From the NCBI GenBank assembly GCA_916048095.2, contig OU696596.1:4180695-4244694 (forward strand): 64,000 bases of DNA, given 5' to 3'. Within the stretch, counting starts at the first letter, position 1. Each line of letters starts with the position of its first letter. The stretch comes from Sacculina carcini (Eukaryota > Arthropoda > Thecostraca > Sacculinidae). Positions 31,806-43,859 of the stretch are shown here, in pieces. The notes under the pieces are model-generated. The model had not been told where the DNA came from, did no database searches, and saw only the letters and a list, made by a program, of their open reading frames with translations. The position numbers were made by a program, and so were the translations under genes.

Positions 31806-32733
31806 TCTACCCGAAAAAAGGCTTCATATGCCGAGTCGGAGGTGAAAGATCAGCTGTGCAAGGGTTTGAGAGATCCAGGGATTCAACAGGACTTATTTGC
31901 AAAGTCCAATCAGAGCATGAGATTACGAGCCTTAGTCGCTCTTATAGAAGCACGTGAAACAAGCCAGCACACACAGCATGTTTTCACGTACGCGGCGAAA
32001 TCAGCTGTGGTACACGCAAGCTCTATTCAAGCGCACCGTACACCGTTCAGACCGTACACCGTACCTGTACACGCCAAACGGAATCCAACGGCCGTAGTCA
32101 ATCGTTTAGCGATGCCAAACCAAACTCATCAACAACAACAACAACAACAACATGTATTTAATATAGCGCACTTTGTCCAGGACAAAGGCGCGAGCAGGAG
32201 CAGGGTAATAAAGTGTAGACACAGAGCGGTATGGGGACAAAAATATGGAGCACAAATCGACAGAAAGTACATGGGTGCTTGCAAAATTGAACACATACAT
32301 ACACACATACACACAAACACATACACACAAACACATACACACAAACACATGCACACGAAACATACACACGAACATATATACACATACACATGCATACACA
32401 TATACATATATGAATAATGCAATGTAATAGAGCATAAATGGAAAGAGAGAAAATATATAATGGGAATATAGAATAAAAAAGTATAGGATATAAAATAATA
32501 AAAAATAAATGCTAGATGGCCGTTGGCTAGCGAGTAGCTCTTCCGCCCTTGGCTCTTCCGCCCTCATCGGACAAAGACGATGCCCTATGTGAATTGTGCG
32601 GGCAAAACTGTCTTGAAGCTAAATCAAAGTTCAAGTTTCACCAACAGCATTGTCCTGCGTTCGACTATACTTGTCGTTGTTGCAGCATTCGCCTGCTCCC
32701 TGCTGCGTTTTGTCCGGTGCTAAAACGCACAAG
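31806..32733 (+). pseudogene. Gypsy gag fragment split by insertion, unit 1
   Basis: The first part (to 32,130) reads ESEVKDQLCKGLRDPGIQQD and MRLRALVALIEARETS, a capsid C-terminal pattern. The second part (from 32,569) reads CELCGQN, HQQHCPAF and YTCRCCSIR, a worn zinc-knuckle pair. Between them lies a 432-bp insertion with a 6-bp duplication. No start codon is in place. The older copy at 15,011 is uninterrupted. Confidence 0.7.
32131..32562 (-). mobile_element. 432-bp LINE-ended (SINE-like) insertion, unit 1
   Basis: CTCATC is duplicated at 32125-32130 and 32563-32568; the older gag copy has it once. Read on the minus strand it starts GGGCGGAAGAGCC, contains GCTAGCCAACGGCCATC, a (TATGTG)n-rich middle, and ends ATATTAAATACATG(TTG)n. 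Start-proximal and end motifs also occur in the 3' part of the LINE at 19,691-19,870. It is either a 5'-truncated LINE or a SINE using that LINE's tail. It encodes no protein. Confidence 0.78.
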
Positions 32734-33243
32734 CAGTCTTCGCTACACGCGACAATCTTCGCAACGCGCGACATTATTCGCAACATGTGACAATCTACGC
32801 AGCACGCGTCAACCTTCGCAACAAGCGACAACTTCGCAACTACGCGACAGCGATTGATTCATTGATGATTGATTGATTGATGATGCGACGAGTGATTGTT
32901 AGTATAATGTAAAAGTAAATAGCCTAATCTAACCTAACCTAACAAGAAAGAGTAAAATTGCTGGGTCTGAAGCGTAGGCGTAATGGTTCGTAGGCGCAGT
33001 TGCTAGGTTCCCCACGAAAACAAGGCTACGAGAGCTGCTACTGTTGAGCATTGCTAGTTGTTGGAACGACTGGTTTATGTAATTGTTTGTTATAAACTGA
33101 AATAGTGGTGATGTTGGCTCTACATTCTCAACGATTTACATTGACAGCTGCTGAGATAAGTTGATCAATTCCTTATCAAACCCCATTATATTTGAGACTA
33201 TGATTAGTGGACGACCAACGCGAGAGAGACAGAGTACGGGAAA
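32734..33243. other. Short CGCAACA tract and unassigned stretch, unit 1
   Basis: About five to six 18-bp units (32,745-32,845), then non-coding sequence with tgattgat repeats and a 15-base cctaacctaac-like string. No gene is visible. Confidence 0.5.
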
Positions 33244-33430
33244 ATGCAGCGAGGACGGCTACAAATAGGGTTTCTCCTCGCTCTGTCTATGTTGAGATCA
33301 TTGCTTTTCGGTTGCAGTTACGCCCAGGCACATAGAAAGAGTAAGAGAGCTGGGACTGGTGTAGAGGTAATTGTTCGTAGAGGTAGTTGCTATGCTCCCG
33401 ACAGCCTTCGCAGCACTCGATATTCCTGGC

Positions 33431-33848
33431 TACACGCGAAAATCTTCGCAACACGCGACAATCTTCGCAACAATCGACAATATTCACAACAAGCGACAAT
33501 CTACCCAACTACGCGACAACTTCGCAATACGCGACAACTTCGCAACACGCGACAATCTTCGCAACACGCGACAATAATCGCAACAAGCGACAATATTTGC
33601 AACAAGCGACAACTTCGCAACACGCGACAATCTTCGCAAAAAGCGACAACCTTCGCAACAAGCGACAACTACGCAACACGCGACAACCTTCTCAACACGC
33701 GACAATCTTCGCAACAAGCGACAACTTCGCAACACTCGACAATCTTCGCAACAAGCGACAACCTTCGCAACAAGCGACAACCTTCGCAACACGCGACCAC
33801 CTTCGCAAAACGCGCAACTCCGCGAGAATATTCGCAACACGCGCGGCT
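33431..33848. repeat. 18-bp CGCAACA minisatellite, unit 1
   Basis: About 23 imperfect copies of ttcgcaacaagcgacaac, some short by three bases. It stands between gag remnants and the pol end, where protease, RT, RNase H and integrase would be expected. Confidence 0.92.
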
Positions 33849-33933
33849 TTGCACAACGCCACAAACAATTTCGTGTACTCGATCAGGCCGAATCCTAAAA
33901 CCTGTGTCTCGCCCTGATCTGAGAGGGGGCTCC
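33849..33933 (+). pseudogene. Gypsy pol end and polypurine tract, unit 1
   Basis: STRSGRILKPVS sense is followed by ctgagagggggctcc directly before TGTGGCG. The reading frame differs from that at 1040, with a frameshift before the stop. Confidence 0.7.
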
Positions 33934-34264
33934 TGTGGCGTGTGTCATCTCATGTTCATTGCGTTGTATCATTGATCACAGTCAACTGTACGCGGAAATG
34001 CATACGATTCATACTACCACAGGAACTGCACGCAATATTGCGTAATAGTGTGTTCGCTGCAATCAATTCACACTTTCCACGTGTTGCGTCATCAACACAC
34101 ACACACACACACACACACATCAAAATACGTTTTATAAGGACCTCTTGGTGTCGGGACGAGAGACGGAGTGTGTGACGGTGTGTGGCAGTGTTTGGCCATC
34201 TGTGGCGAACTCGTGTTTATATGTCGCTGTATATATGTCGGTGTTCATGAATACACATCCATTA
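33934..34264 (+). mobile_element. LTR of gypsy derivative, unit 1
   Basis: Begins TGTGGCGTGTGTC and matches 9402-9740 until about ccatta, where the two part. The 3' end is therefore not sure; the terminal CA may be lost here. Confidence 0.6.
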
Positions 34265-34270
34265 TGTTTG

Positions 34271-34314
34271 GTAGTGTTATTGGTTACACCGAAGCCGAAA
34301 ACCAATAACACTAC
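34271..34314. other. 15-bp perfect hairpin, unit 1
   Basis: GTAGTGTTATTGGTT pairs with AACCAATAACACTAC around a 14-base loop, just after the LTR. There is no T-run after it. It is conserved in all units and absent at 9740. Confidence 0.7.
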
Positions 34315-34999
34315 AGCATATTTTGGGGAAAGCTGAAGATCCCAAGCCCCACGGCACGGCAGGGGCGCCGCCACTGCCGTGTAGCAGCTGTCACTTGAGT
34401 CTTTTTATCTTTTTAACCTTTAAATCGTAAGCCTTCAACCCTTTTATTAATACAACCCTTATATATATTTTCTATCAAAGAAAATTTCATAAAAATGAAC
34501 TAATGGAAGCTGTTAGCTCTTCAAGACTTTGCCAAGTGCAAGAATGAATAACTCAATGTTAATGCGCCTCGAAACAAATGTAAATGTGTTATTAGACTCA
34601 TGCGTAAGGGAGGTAGCAATGGGGAAGGGTGTATGCAGCAAGCGAGAGATGGGGAGGAGGTGGTCTTGCAAGACGAACACAAGGCATACACGTGAGCGAG
34701 CGAATCGCACAATTGAAAAAAAACAAAATCGGCAAGATCACAAGCAACAACACACACATGCAAAAGCACACACAAACATACACATACATGCACACACGTG
34801 ACGACGTAAACGTGCGCACAAGTGGAAACACCCATGCGTATGGAAAAATTCACAAGGAAACTCACAAAGCACACACGTGGGCGTATACCCTGGGGGATAT
34901 AGGGGTGAATATACTCCCCGACAATATGACTTGTGGTATGAAAATGCAATTATACTCTCCAATAATTATGCTGTGTTTAGTTCAATAAGTATATTATCA
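34315..34999. other. Unassigned CA-rich stretch, unit 1
   Basis: Open frames on both strands depend on CA repeats (34,745-34,800). I recognise no gene. Confidence 0.45.
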
Positions 35000-36040
<1,041 letters not shown>

Positions 36041-36442
36041 CACTTCAATTGTCGGTGTATGCAGAATTATTCGAATTCCGCATCTGTTCGGGGGAGTGTG
36101 TAAGAACTATAATTATCGCTAAATTAGGCAATCACACAACTGGCAACTTTAGGATGGTGAAGTGAAATTTGGGAGTGGTGATTGGTTTTTTTGGGGAGCA
36201 ACGTGTGTGGCAATCAACTGGGCAGTCAATTGAGTCAGATCGAGTAATATTCACGGGGAATTCAACTCTGGAGATTCAGGAGTCGTCCCTCAAATTCAAT
36301 CGTCAAGTTTCATCATCGTCAATCAAATCGTTCGAGCACTCAAATGTTCAAATAAGGTTGATCGAGGAAACTCCGTAGAACAACTATTTCTACAAAGACA
36401 CAGGCTACAGAGAAAATATTTCAGGTTAGTCCACAGTTCTCA
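36041..36442 (+). other. Unit-closing block with 69-codon ORF, unit 1
   Basis: This block occurs only at unit ends. A 69-codon frame at 36,169-36,378 (MGVVIGFFGEQRVWQ..., closing IRLIEETP) has no known relative to me. A donor-like ttcaggttagt follows at about 36,419. In unit 2 a T-run length change alters the frame start. Confidence 0.3.
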
Positions 36443-37605
36443 CACTCAGTCAGTAGTTGAGTACAGACATTCAACGTGAATGTACGAATAATTTCATTGT
36501 GTTTCGAGTTTACAGCAAAAACGGACAGCAATTCGAGAACACACGCAAAATATAATAATATTTTCAAGCTCTCTTACATGTTGAAAAGTATTTATGATTA
36601 GAATGAACGCCCAGTTAACAATTATATATATATATATTGTGTATACTATTTATAACATCGATGTATAATATATGTGAGTTGGCTTATATCGTATTTAATT
36701 AATGTACACATAGGACAGCCAGGCTTTAAATCGGTTTTGTATCCTAGCAAATTCTGTTGAGTGTGAAAAGTTCAGAAACTGAAAAAGACCGCAATTTTAC
36801 AAACAGTCCAATACATGCTTGCATGTTTCGTTTCACACGAATTTATTTGCAAAACATATTCATTCCTTTTTCGAAAGCGTCAAAGTTTCAAATTTGACAT
36901 GTGTGGAATATTTTTTTGACAATAGCACAGAGCACTCTCTGCCAAAAATGGTCTAACCAAAAAATTAAGTAGACGTGCAGCTTTGTCTGGACACAAACCA
37001 GATCCAAAGCTGCATACCCCCAATTCGGCCTTGATGTAACATTGTTGTTTATCAGTCGTCACAATTCTAGTGAAGCAGGCCTCTTATCGTTGTGCGCCGC
37101 GATAACGCTTGATGTCCGATTCCAAACACAGTTGATTGTTGAAGAAACAATGTGCAGTGACAGTGCAGTGAATGTGCAGTGACAGTTGACAGTGATGCAT
37201 GTGTTTACGCTTCACTTCCTGTCCTAACTTCTATCCTATGTCACTTTCAATGCACAACATACAATACACAATGCACAAAACAATCAACGATTACTAAATA
37301 AAGATATAAGAATACAAGTTATATACAACACCGCATGAAATATAAACATTGTTACACTTGATATCCTAAACCAACTACACATTATGGACAGATTACATAA
37401 GAGGGTAAAGAAGAAGCAAAATGATGAAATAATTTGGGACCAGAAGACGCACATAGCAATAAGTTATAATGCTTTTATTGTCTAGTACCTCACACACAAA
37501 CTCAACCCGACACAAACTCAACCCCAAGCTAGTGATCATTTTTGACGTATAAGAGGAGGTACGCATTCTTCGTCCTCACGCTTGACTCGCTGATGAGGGA
37601 CACAA
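36443..37605. other. Unit 2 left block
   Basis: As in unit 1 but split by the solo LTR. No gene recognised. Confidence 0.5.
37035..37356. mobile_element. Solo LTR, 322 bp, unit 2
   Basis: Begins TGTAACA and ends TGTTACA (exact inverted 7-bp ends). CTTGA is duplicated at 37030-37034 and 37357-37361, and unit 1 has the empty site with CTTGA once. An AATAAA signal is present near 37,299. TG...CA ends with a 5-bp duplication fit an LTR retroelement; the family may be BEL/Pao or copia but is not determined. Confidence 0.8.
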
Positions 37606-37762
37606 TGAGGCCGAATCCGTGGGATGAAGCTGAATCCGCGGGATAAGGCCGAATCCGCGGGATGAGGGACGAATCCGCGGGATCGGGATGATGCCGAATC
37701 CGCGGGATGAGGCTAAATCCGCGGGATGAGGCCGAATCCGCGGGATGAGGCCGGCGGGGGGA
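37606..37762. repeat. GC-rich 19-bp minisatellite, unit 2
   Basis: Same array as at 23,184 with a gatgagggacgaat variant unit not seen in unit 1. Confidence 0.9.
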
Positions 37763-37887
37763 GATGAATGTCTCTTTTTAATTTCTTTTGGTTTTTCCTT
37801 CTTCGAATATTTATTTTGAAGATTGTTGTGAAGACTGCGAGCTGCCGCCGACAAAACGAAATCGGCAGCGTTTGGCGGAAAACGGGA

Positions 37888-38225
37888 AGCTCAGCGTTAC
37901 ACTCAGAAAGCAGTTGTGCTCGTGCGAGTATAAAATTGGCGGTGAAATAGTACAGACGATTTGCGTGGTTCGTGTCCTGGGTGTCATGATGAATCTAATC
38001 TCACCGTCCTGGGTGTCATGATAAATCTAATCTCACCGTCCTGGGTGTCATGATGAATCTAATCTCACCGTCCTGGGTGTCATGATGAATCTAATCTCAT
38101 CGTCCTGGGTGTCATGATGAATCTAATCTCACCGTCCTGGGTGTCATGATGAATCTAATCTCACCGTCCTGGGTGTCATGATGAACGATAAACTCACATT
38201 CGACCCACATGCTGAAACCATTACT
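37888..38225 (+). pseudogene. RT fragment, shortened, unit 2
   Basis: Only LRKQLCSCEYKIGGE onward remains. The YADD part and the 142-bp satellite are lost by a deletion joining cgggaa to gctcagcg. Confidence 0.7.
37974..38186. repeat. 32-bp minisatellite, 7 copies, unit 2
   Basis: Copies start at 37975 and every 32 bp; one carries catcg for caccg. Confidence 0.92.
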
Positions 38226-38577
38226 CAGGTAATTGTGCGATTAATTGGTTAGGTAATTGTGTGAGTGGTTGGTTAGGTAATTTTGCAGGTATTGTTACCT
38301 AAAAATACCCCCTTAGACAAAAATACCCAATTACCCCAAAAATACCCACCCAACCCGACGTTGAAGACCTCATTCAGCACAGTTTATTTCGACCTCTCTA
38401 GATAAGCCATGAACAAATCAACTGCGCTAATCACAATGTTTTCGCTCAATTATTTACAGCAGCCATTTGGCGATGCAATTGTTACTGAAACCCTTTGCCG
38501 ATGAAAACTTGTGTTTGAGCAAAAACATTTTCGAGCACGACCTTGGTTGTTTTTTATATTTATTTTTATATTAATTA

Positions 38578-39117
38578 ACGTGTGTATATACCTTTTTGAG
38601 CACCAGAAACTAAACCAATATTAAACCTCATTATTCCATGTGTGCCCTAAAGTGACTACAACAAAAAACAGCTGACATAATATATTCATGTAAAATAGGT
38701 GTTTTCTGTATATATAAATGTGCTGTGTTTTTACACTACGCCACAAAAGGTGCTATTTTTAGACGCAGTGGCTTGGAAATACCTGGAAAAAACATCAAAA
38801 CAACTGTGTGTGGAAGTCATGTGCTTGGCACGTGAATCTTGCAAACTGCAGCTGCACACATGTGCCAAGCACATGACTTCCACACACAGTTGTGTTGATG
38901 TTTTTTCCAGGTATTTCCAAGCCACCGCGTCTAAAAATAGAACTTTTTATGGCGTAGTGTAAAAACACAGCACATTTATATATACAGAAAACACCTATTT
39001 TACATGAATATATTATATGTCAGCTGTTTTTTGTTGTAGTCACTTTAGGGCACACATGGAATAATGAGGTTTCAAATTGGTTTCGTTTCTGGTGCTCAAA
39101 AAGGTATATACACACGT
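38578..39117. mobile_element. Fold-back element, unit 2
   Basis: 540 bp, TA on both sides. Private changes in each arm (ggtgctat; gttgtgttg; tttttatggc) break perfect symmetry. Confidence 0.8.
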
Positions 39118-39190
39118 TATATAGTATATACACACGTTATATAGTATATACACACGTTATATTAAGTATATATATACATATCTATATATA

Positions 39191-39628
39191 CTTGTGCGCC
39201 GGCGCGTTGTCGTGCAGCAGGACGACCCGGCGACGTTCGGGGCGCACTTCGGCCAGCTGCTGCTGCAGGCGTTCGAGCTGCTGCTGGTAGAAGGCAGCGT
39301 CGATGCACTGTTCTTAGGCAGCAGCTCCCACATGACGATTCCCCTTGTGTCCCAGATGACGTAGAGCATGGCATTCTTGGTGTGCAGATCACCCTTGGCC
39401 TCTAGCTCCGGTTTCGCATCGGCATCGACCCACTGCATCGACATCTCCGTCCTTGAATCGCTTGAACCAGTTGTTGGCCGTTTGACTGGTGAGGGTCCCG
39501 ACGCCGAATGCAGCGTTGATACCGGAGACCGGTTGGCTCGCATTCTTGCCGGAGCCGAAGCCGTAGAGGAGCAACAGGCGCTGCTGGTCTTTCGAAAGCC
39601 ACCCATCCAACAATACAAAAACTAACAT
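39191..39628 (-). pseudogene. mariner-type transposase fragment, unit 2
   Basis: Same as unit 1, with no sequence difference that I noticed. Confidence 0.82.
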
Positions 39629-39820
39629 AATGCACGATTATGAGATAGCACTCAGATATGGTATTTTTAGTTTTTTTTTCAATGCACACGCACACATATA
39701 TACATATATACATACATATACACGAGGAATTCAGCGCGAAGCTTGAGTATACATTACACCGGCAGTACCCAAGATGGATTTGAAGAATACAGCCTCTAAG
39801 CATCCCAAGGCGAAGGAGGA

Positions 39821-40126
39821 ATGATGCTTGAAGCGTCTGTATACACTACACCGGCAGTATCAACTATGGATTTAATGAATAAAGCCTTTAATTGTCCCTA
39901 CCACGACCAAGAATATGGAAACATCGCCAATCAACAAGCCACAAAACAGCTTCTCCAAGAAGATTCAGGCGAAAAAGTGGTGGTGATTGGTGGTGGCGAA
40001 AAAGTGGTGAATTTAGTTCATGTGAATTCCACAAGTGTGAATGAAATTTGTGTGATCGTGAATAGCTTAAAAAGTGTTGAAACTGATACTCAATCAAATA
40101 TATGTCCAGCTATTGTGCAACACTAG
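39821..40126 (+). CDS. 101-codon ORF, unit 2
   Basis: Differs from units 1 and 3 by reading VVNLVHVN where they read VVKIVHVN; otherwise the same. Nature unknown. Confidence 0.3.
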   Translation: MMLEASVYTTPAVSTMDLMNKAFNCPYHDQEYGNIANQQATKQLLQEDSGEKVVVIGGGEKVVNLVHVNSTSVNEICVIVNSLKSVETDTQSNICPAIVQH

Positions 40127-40634
40127 CTCCTATCCTCATTATGCTTTCATTATGTATAAGCAGCATTGATAAACGTATAATATGCACTGTTTAATCATTG
40201 TACAAGCTATGAATACACGTTTCATGCATGTGTGTCTACATATACGTGTTCAAACCCACACATACACGGACTTTGTTCAAGTTTGTATTTGTGTGTATGT
40301 TTGATTGACTGAATCTGGTGTTGGGTCGGTTCACTTTGTGTGTGTGTGTGTGCGTGTGTGTGTAGTTTTGCAGTGGCCGCCCTATCACATGCTTAAATCC
40401 CGTCTTGCACGATGCTTGCACGCTTGAGTCACGGCAAACACCCCCTCTATCCCACACACTGTTCCCCCACTATGTTCACCTGGCAGTTTGTATTAACTTT
40501 TCGTTGCATGTGAATATTCAAATTGAATCATTGATATTTTGCTCACAGAGTGGTTGATTATGTGACTCATGACTAGGGCTACTAAAAATATAAACGTTAC
40601 ATAAAGTAATTGTAGTAAACGTTACAAAAAGTAA
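40127..40634. repeat. Block T first copy, unit 2, with 37-bp insert
   Basis: At 40,301-40,337 a non-repetitive insert (ttgattgactgaatctggtg...) interrupts the TG tract. It is absent from units 1 and 3. Confidence 0.7.
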
Positions 40635-41921
40635 GGGTGAGGTACAACGGACAATCATCTCACACACGCAACTTAACAAACGGAGCCCCTCAGGGCTCCG
40701 TTTTAGCACCAACACTATTCAATCTATACGTAAATGACATGCCAGCACCCAACACTCCATGCATACAGATATCATCATATGCAGACGACATAACAATCAC
40801 AAGCACACAAAGACACGCCGACACAGCAGTGCACACACTACAACCTTACATCAACACACTACAACAATGGTTCACCACAAACCAACTGAACATTGCACCG
40901 GCCAAATCCACAGCCACACACATTACCAACTGGACATCCGAACACAACTACACACCACAAATTACTATCAACAACACGATCATCCCACACACGCACACAC
41001 CAAAAATACTAGGCGTCACATACGACACACACCTCTCATTCAAACAACACATCAGCAACATCAAAACCAAAGTCACTCCACTCCTTAACCCACTGAAATC
41101 ACTCTCACACACAACTTTCTGACACAACAAAGACACCACAACCACCATATACAAACAACACATCCAACCCGCGATATAATATGCTAGCCCCGCATGGGCT
41201 AGCAATCTCACAACACGCCACACCAACACACTTCAAACACTTCAAAACACCGCACTCAGAAAAATTACAGGATGCACAGCCACCACACCAGTAGACCACC
41301 TCCATCACGAAACTAAAATCCTCAAATTGACACACCACCTAGACATGAGAGGAACACAAACACTCGCAGCAGCAGTCACCAGCACAGCACATCCACTATA
41401 TCACCTCACAACACAAGACAACACAAACAGAAACATAAAAACAACACCAAGCACACTTTACCACAGACAAATTTTCACATCACTTCCACCAGCTCCCCCA
41501 CGCACATCAATCAAGAAACACATACACACATAGATCGCACGGAAAGCCATACACTCACTACAATACAATACACTCCTACAAAGACACCCACCGGACATAC
41601 TCAAATCAGAAAACACACTCACACGCCAATGCAAGGTGCATCTGGCCAGGTTGAGATGCGGTCATCATCCTGCCCTTCTGTCATATCAGAAAAGGTTGAA
41701 TGACTCAATCGATGACACCTGTCCAGATTGCAATTCAGCACCACACACCATCACACACATCATGGAACACTGCACAGCACACACACAACTTAGACGTCAA
41801 CACAAAATAAATCCAGTCAGAGACCTGTGGAACAACCCGGTCGGTGCCGTGTCTTTCCTCAGGAGCTCGAGGTTGCTCGGCCAGACAACTTGAGGAACAA
41901 CAACAACAACAACAACAACAA
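40635..41921 (+). pseudogene. Jockey-like RT fragment L5, unit 2
   Basis: Same stops as L4. It reads NTPCIQISSYADD where unit 1 reads NSLCIQ. Confidence 0.84.
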
Positions 41922-43234
41922 TGTACGAGCGTGAGTGTATGCAAGTGTGTTACATGCAGTTCGCTCTTTATTGAGCTATGTATGCTGTAATTTAATAAGA
42001 CGAAAATGGCTGGTTGATCCCATGCAATTGGACAACTGAGTTAATTTTGGAAAATAAAGCATGATGGCTGTCAACCACCGAGTTTCGACACAAATATTCG
42101 CCCTTGCACACACACACATGCGCATCTATACACACACAAACATATGAAAAAGTCCTCGTATCTATTGCATGACTCACAAATTATCTCGATTAAGTTCAAG
42201 ACTCACAATCAACCCCCGTTGCAGTAGTGCGTCAAAGCATTGGAAGCGCTCGATACAGGAAAAATTCGCTACTTACAACAAATAACTCCTCTGTCGTGAA
42301 TTGCACAGCGAGGACTTGCCATTGACATTGTTTTCATTGATATTTATAAGTATAAAGTATCAATTTAAAAATTATCAACCTCAATTTATTCAGGAAGACG
42401 ATTTGTTTTGAAGCACATCAGGAGGAGCAATGGAGGGAATAACAAGAATGTGCAATAAAGATGGAGAAACTGGTCACAAATAGACGCAAATGCTTCTTGA
42501 AAAAACACGTGAACAGTGAAAAAATACGAAACCAATCAAGTTTGAAAGAGCCGTGAGAAGTCGCTATGTCGATGAACCGGTTGGTTTATCGACATAATGC
42601 AAAAGCTGTGTAAACCGAGTTGATGCTGCGGGTATTGTATTCTTTCACGCTTGTGCGAAGAGGCTTGTGCGTGTGTGTGTGTGCTCCCGTATTTCACTGT
42701 GTGAGCGTGGAACATCACTGCCCCACGCGCGCCTGACTGTAATATATTTTAGTTTTTTGAGTTTCGCTACATATCATGCAAAAACGAAATCCATTTTAGC
42801 GAAGCGATAATTCAAGCAAGTCAACAAGCCTTTCAAGCAAGCCAGATTAATAAAAAACACACTACCAAGCAAAACAATTGATGAAATTATCAGAGGAAAA
42901 ACAAACATAAAACTAAATACCATATCTGATCCTGGAAAACATTTAAAATTGGTCACCGTATGTCACAACGGCGCCAGAAAATTGCGATACATAATTTTCA
43001 ACATTTACATAGTTATGTTTCATTGAAAAAATATTATAAAAAAGGAAATAATGGATGAAACTATATGAAACTAAATAAAAGCTATATTTTTGAGTGAAAA
43101 TATAACAAAAAAGTTTTTAAAGTCATCGGGACAAAGCAGAAATTGTGCGCAAAAACATAATACTAATTGCGACAACTAACCGTGCTTTATGTACTTTGAG
43201 CAGACAAGTCAATTGTTTGTGATGAAGCGGATAA
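41922..43234. other. Block Q and AT-rich stretch, unit 2
   Basis: As 28,331-29,643; private changes gtgaacagtg and gaagtcgctatg near 42,512-42,567. Confidence 0.4.
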
Positions 43235-43411
43235 ATGATTACACCAACAGCGCCGGCGATGTTGCCAGAAACAGCAGCTGAATCACACGAGACTGCGCCG
43301 GTGAGCGAGCGCCGCGAGATGTCAGCCAGTGAGACGTCATCGGCGCCTGAACCAGTAAGACGTAGTCAACGAGCTCGCCGCCGGCCCCGTCATTTTTGCT
43401 GCGATAATTAG
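43235..43411 (+). pseudogene. Gypsy pol C-terminal tail, second family, unit 2
   Basis: As unit 1 but a T-to-A change makes TAG, ending the frame after CCDN. Confidence 0.55.
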
Positions 43412-43502
43412 TATGATTAATTTTGTTGTCATAGCATATCCTCTTCATGTTTCAGCTTGTTATTTCCTAAGTTGTTTATGTGATCTATAGGATCAGGGGG
43501 CG

Positions 43503-43859
43503 TGTGGAGTTTGTATGCGTGTTTGTGTGTGTGTGTGTGTGTGCGTGTGGGTCTGTTTGTATTTGTGTGTGCGTCAAAGTGTATGTACGAGCAAGTGTGA
43601 TTTAGTGTTTGCTATCCTTTTTCGTTGTCCAGTGCTTGAAGCGGCGTCACGTGACTCGTACTCTTTAAGGTTATATAAGCGCTATGTTCCATTGTGAAGG
43701 AGGAGTGAGTGATTAGTTGCGGCCGTGAGAGCTGAGCGTGCGCTTGAGTGAGTTGTGGTGCGAGATTGGTCGATTATTGTGTGTGGTGTGTGTGCGTATA
43801 TTCCAGTGAACCCGTGCGCGAGTGTGCACGCAATATACAGGTGTTTATTTTTAATTACA
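43503..43859 (+). mobile_element. Gypsy LTR, second family, unit 2
   Basis: 357 bp, one TG repeat longer than unit 1. TATA box retained. Confidence 0.65.

Larger units (their letters stand above)
33244..33975 (+). other. 243-codon ORF across minisatellite, unit 1
   Basis: It starts MQRGRLQIGFLLALSMLRSL, which looks like a signal peptide, then runs through the 18-bp minisatellite as repeated FATSDN / NLRNTRQ words and ends in the gypsy pol tail and LTR start (TRSGRILKP...). All three frames stay open across the array because its unit lacks stops, so length alone is weak evidence. Probably not a gene. Confidence 0.2.

Noticed and set aside
32920-32945. Telomere-like cctaacctaac string
   Set aside because: Only about 15 bases long and isolated; it recurs only because the unit recurs. 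A similar short run at 13,850 is equally weak.
33431-33848. Possible CRISPR-like array
   Set aside because: Units are directly adjacent with no unique spacers, are imperfect, and lie in eukaryotic TE DNA.
33387-33917. Several overlapping frames of 126-243 codons over the 18-bp minisatellite on both strands
   Set aside because: The repeat unit is a multiple of three and has no stop in any frame, so long open frames are expected by chance.
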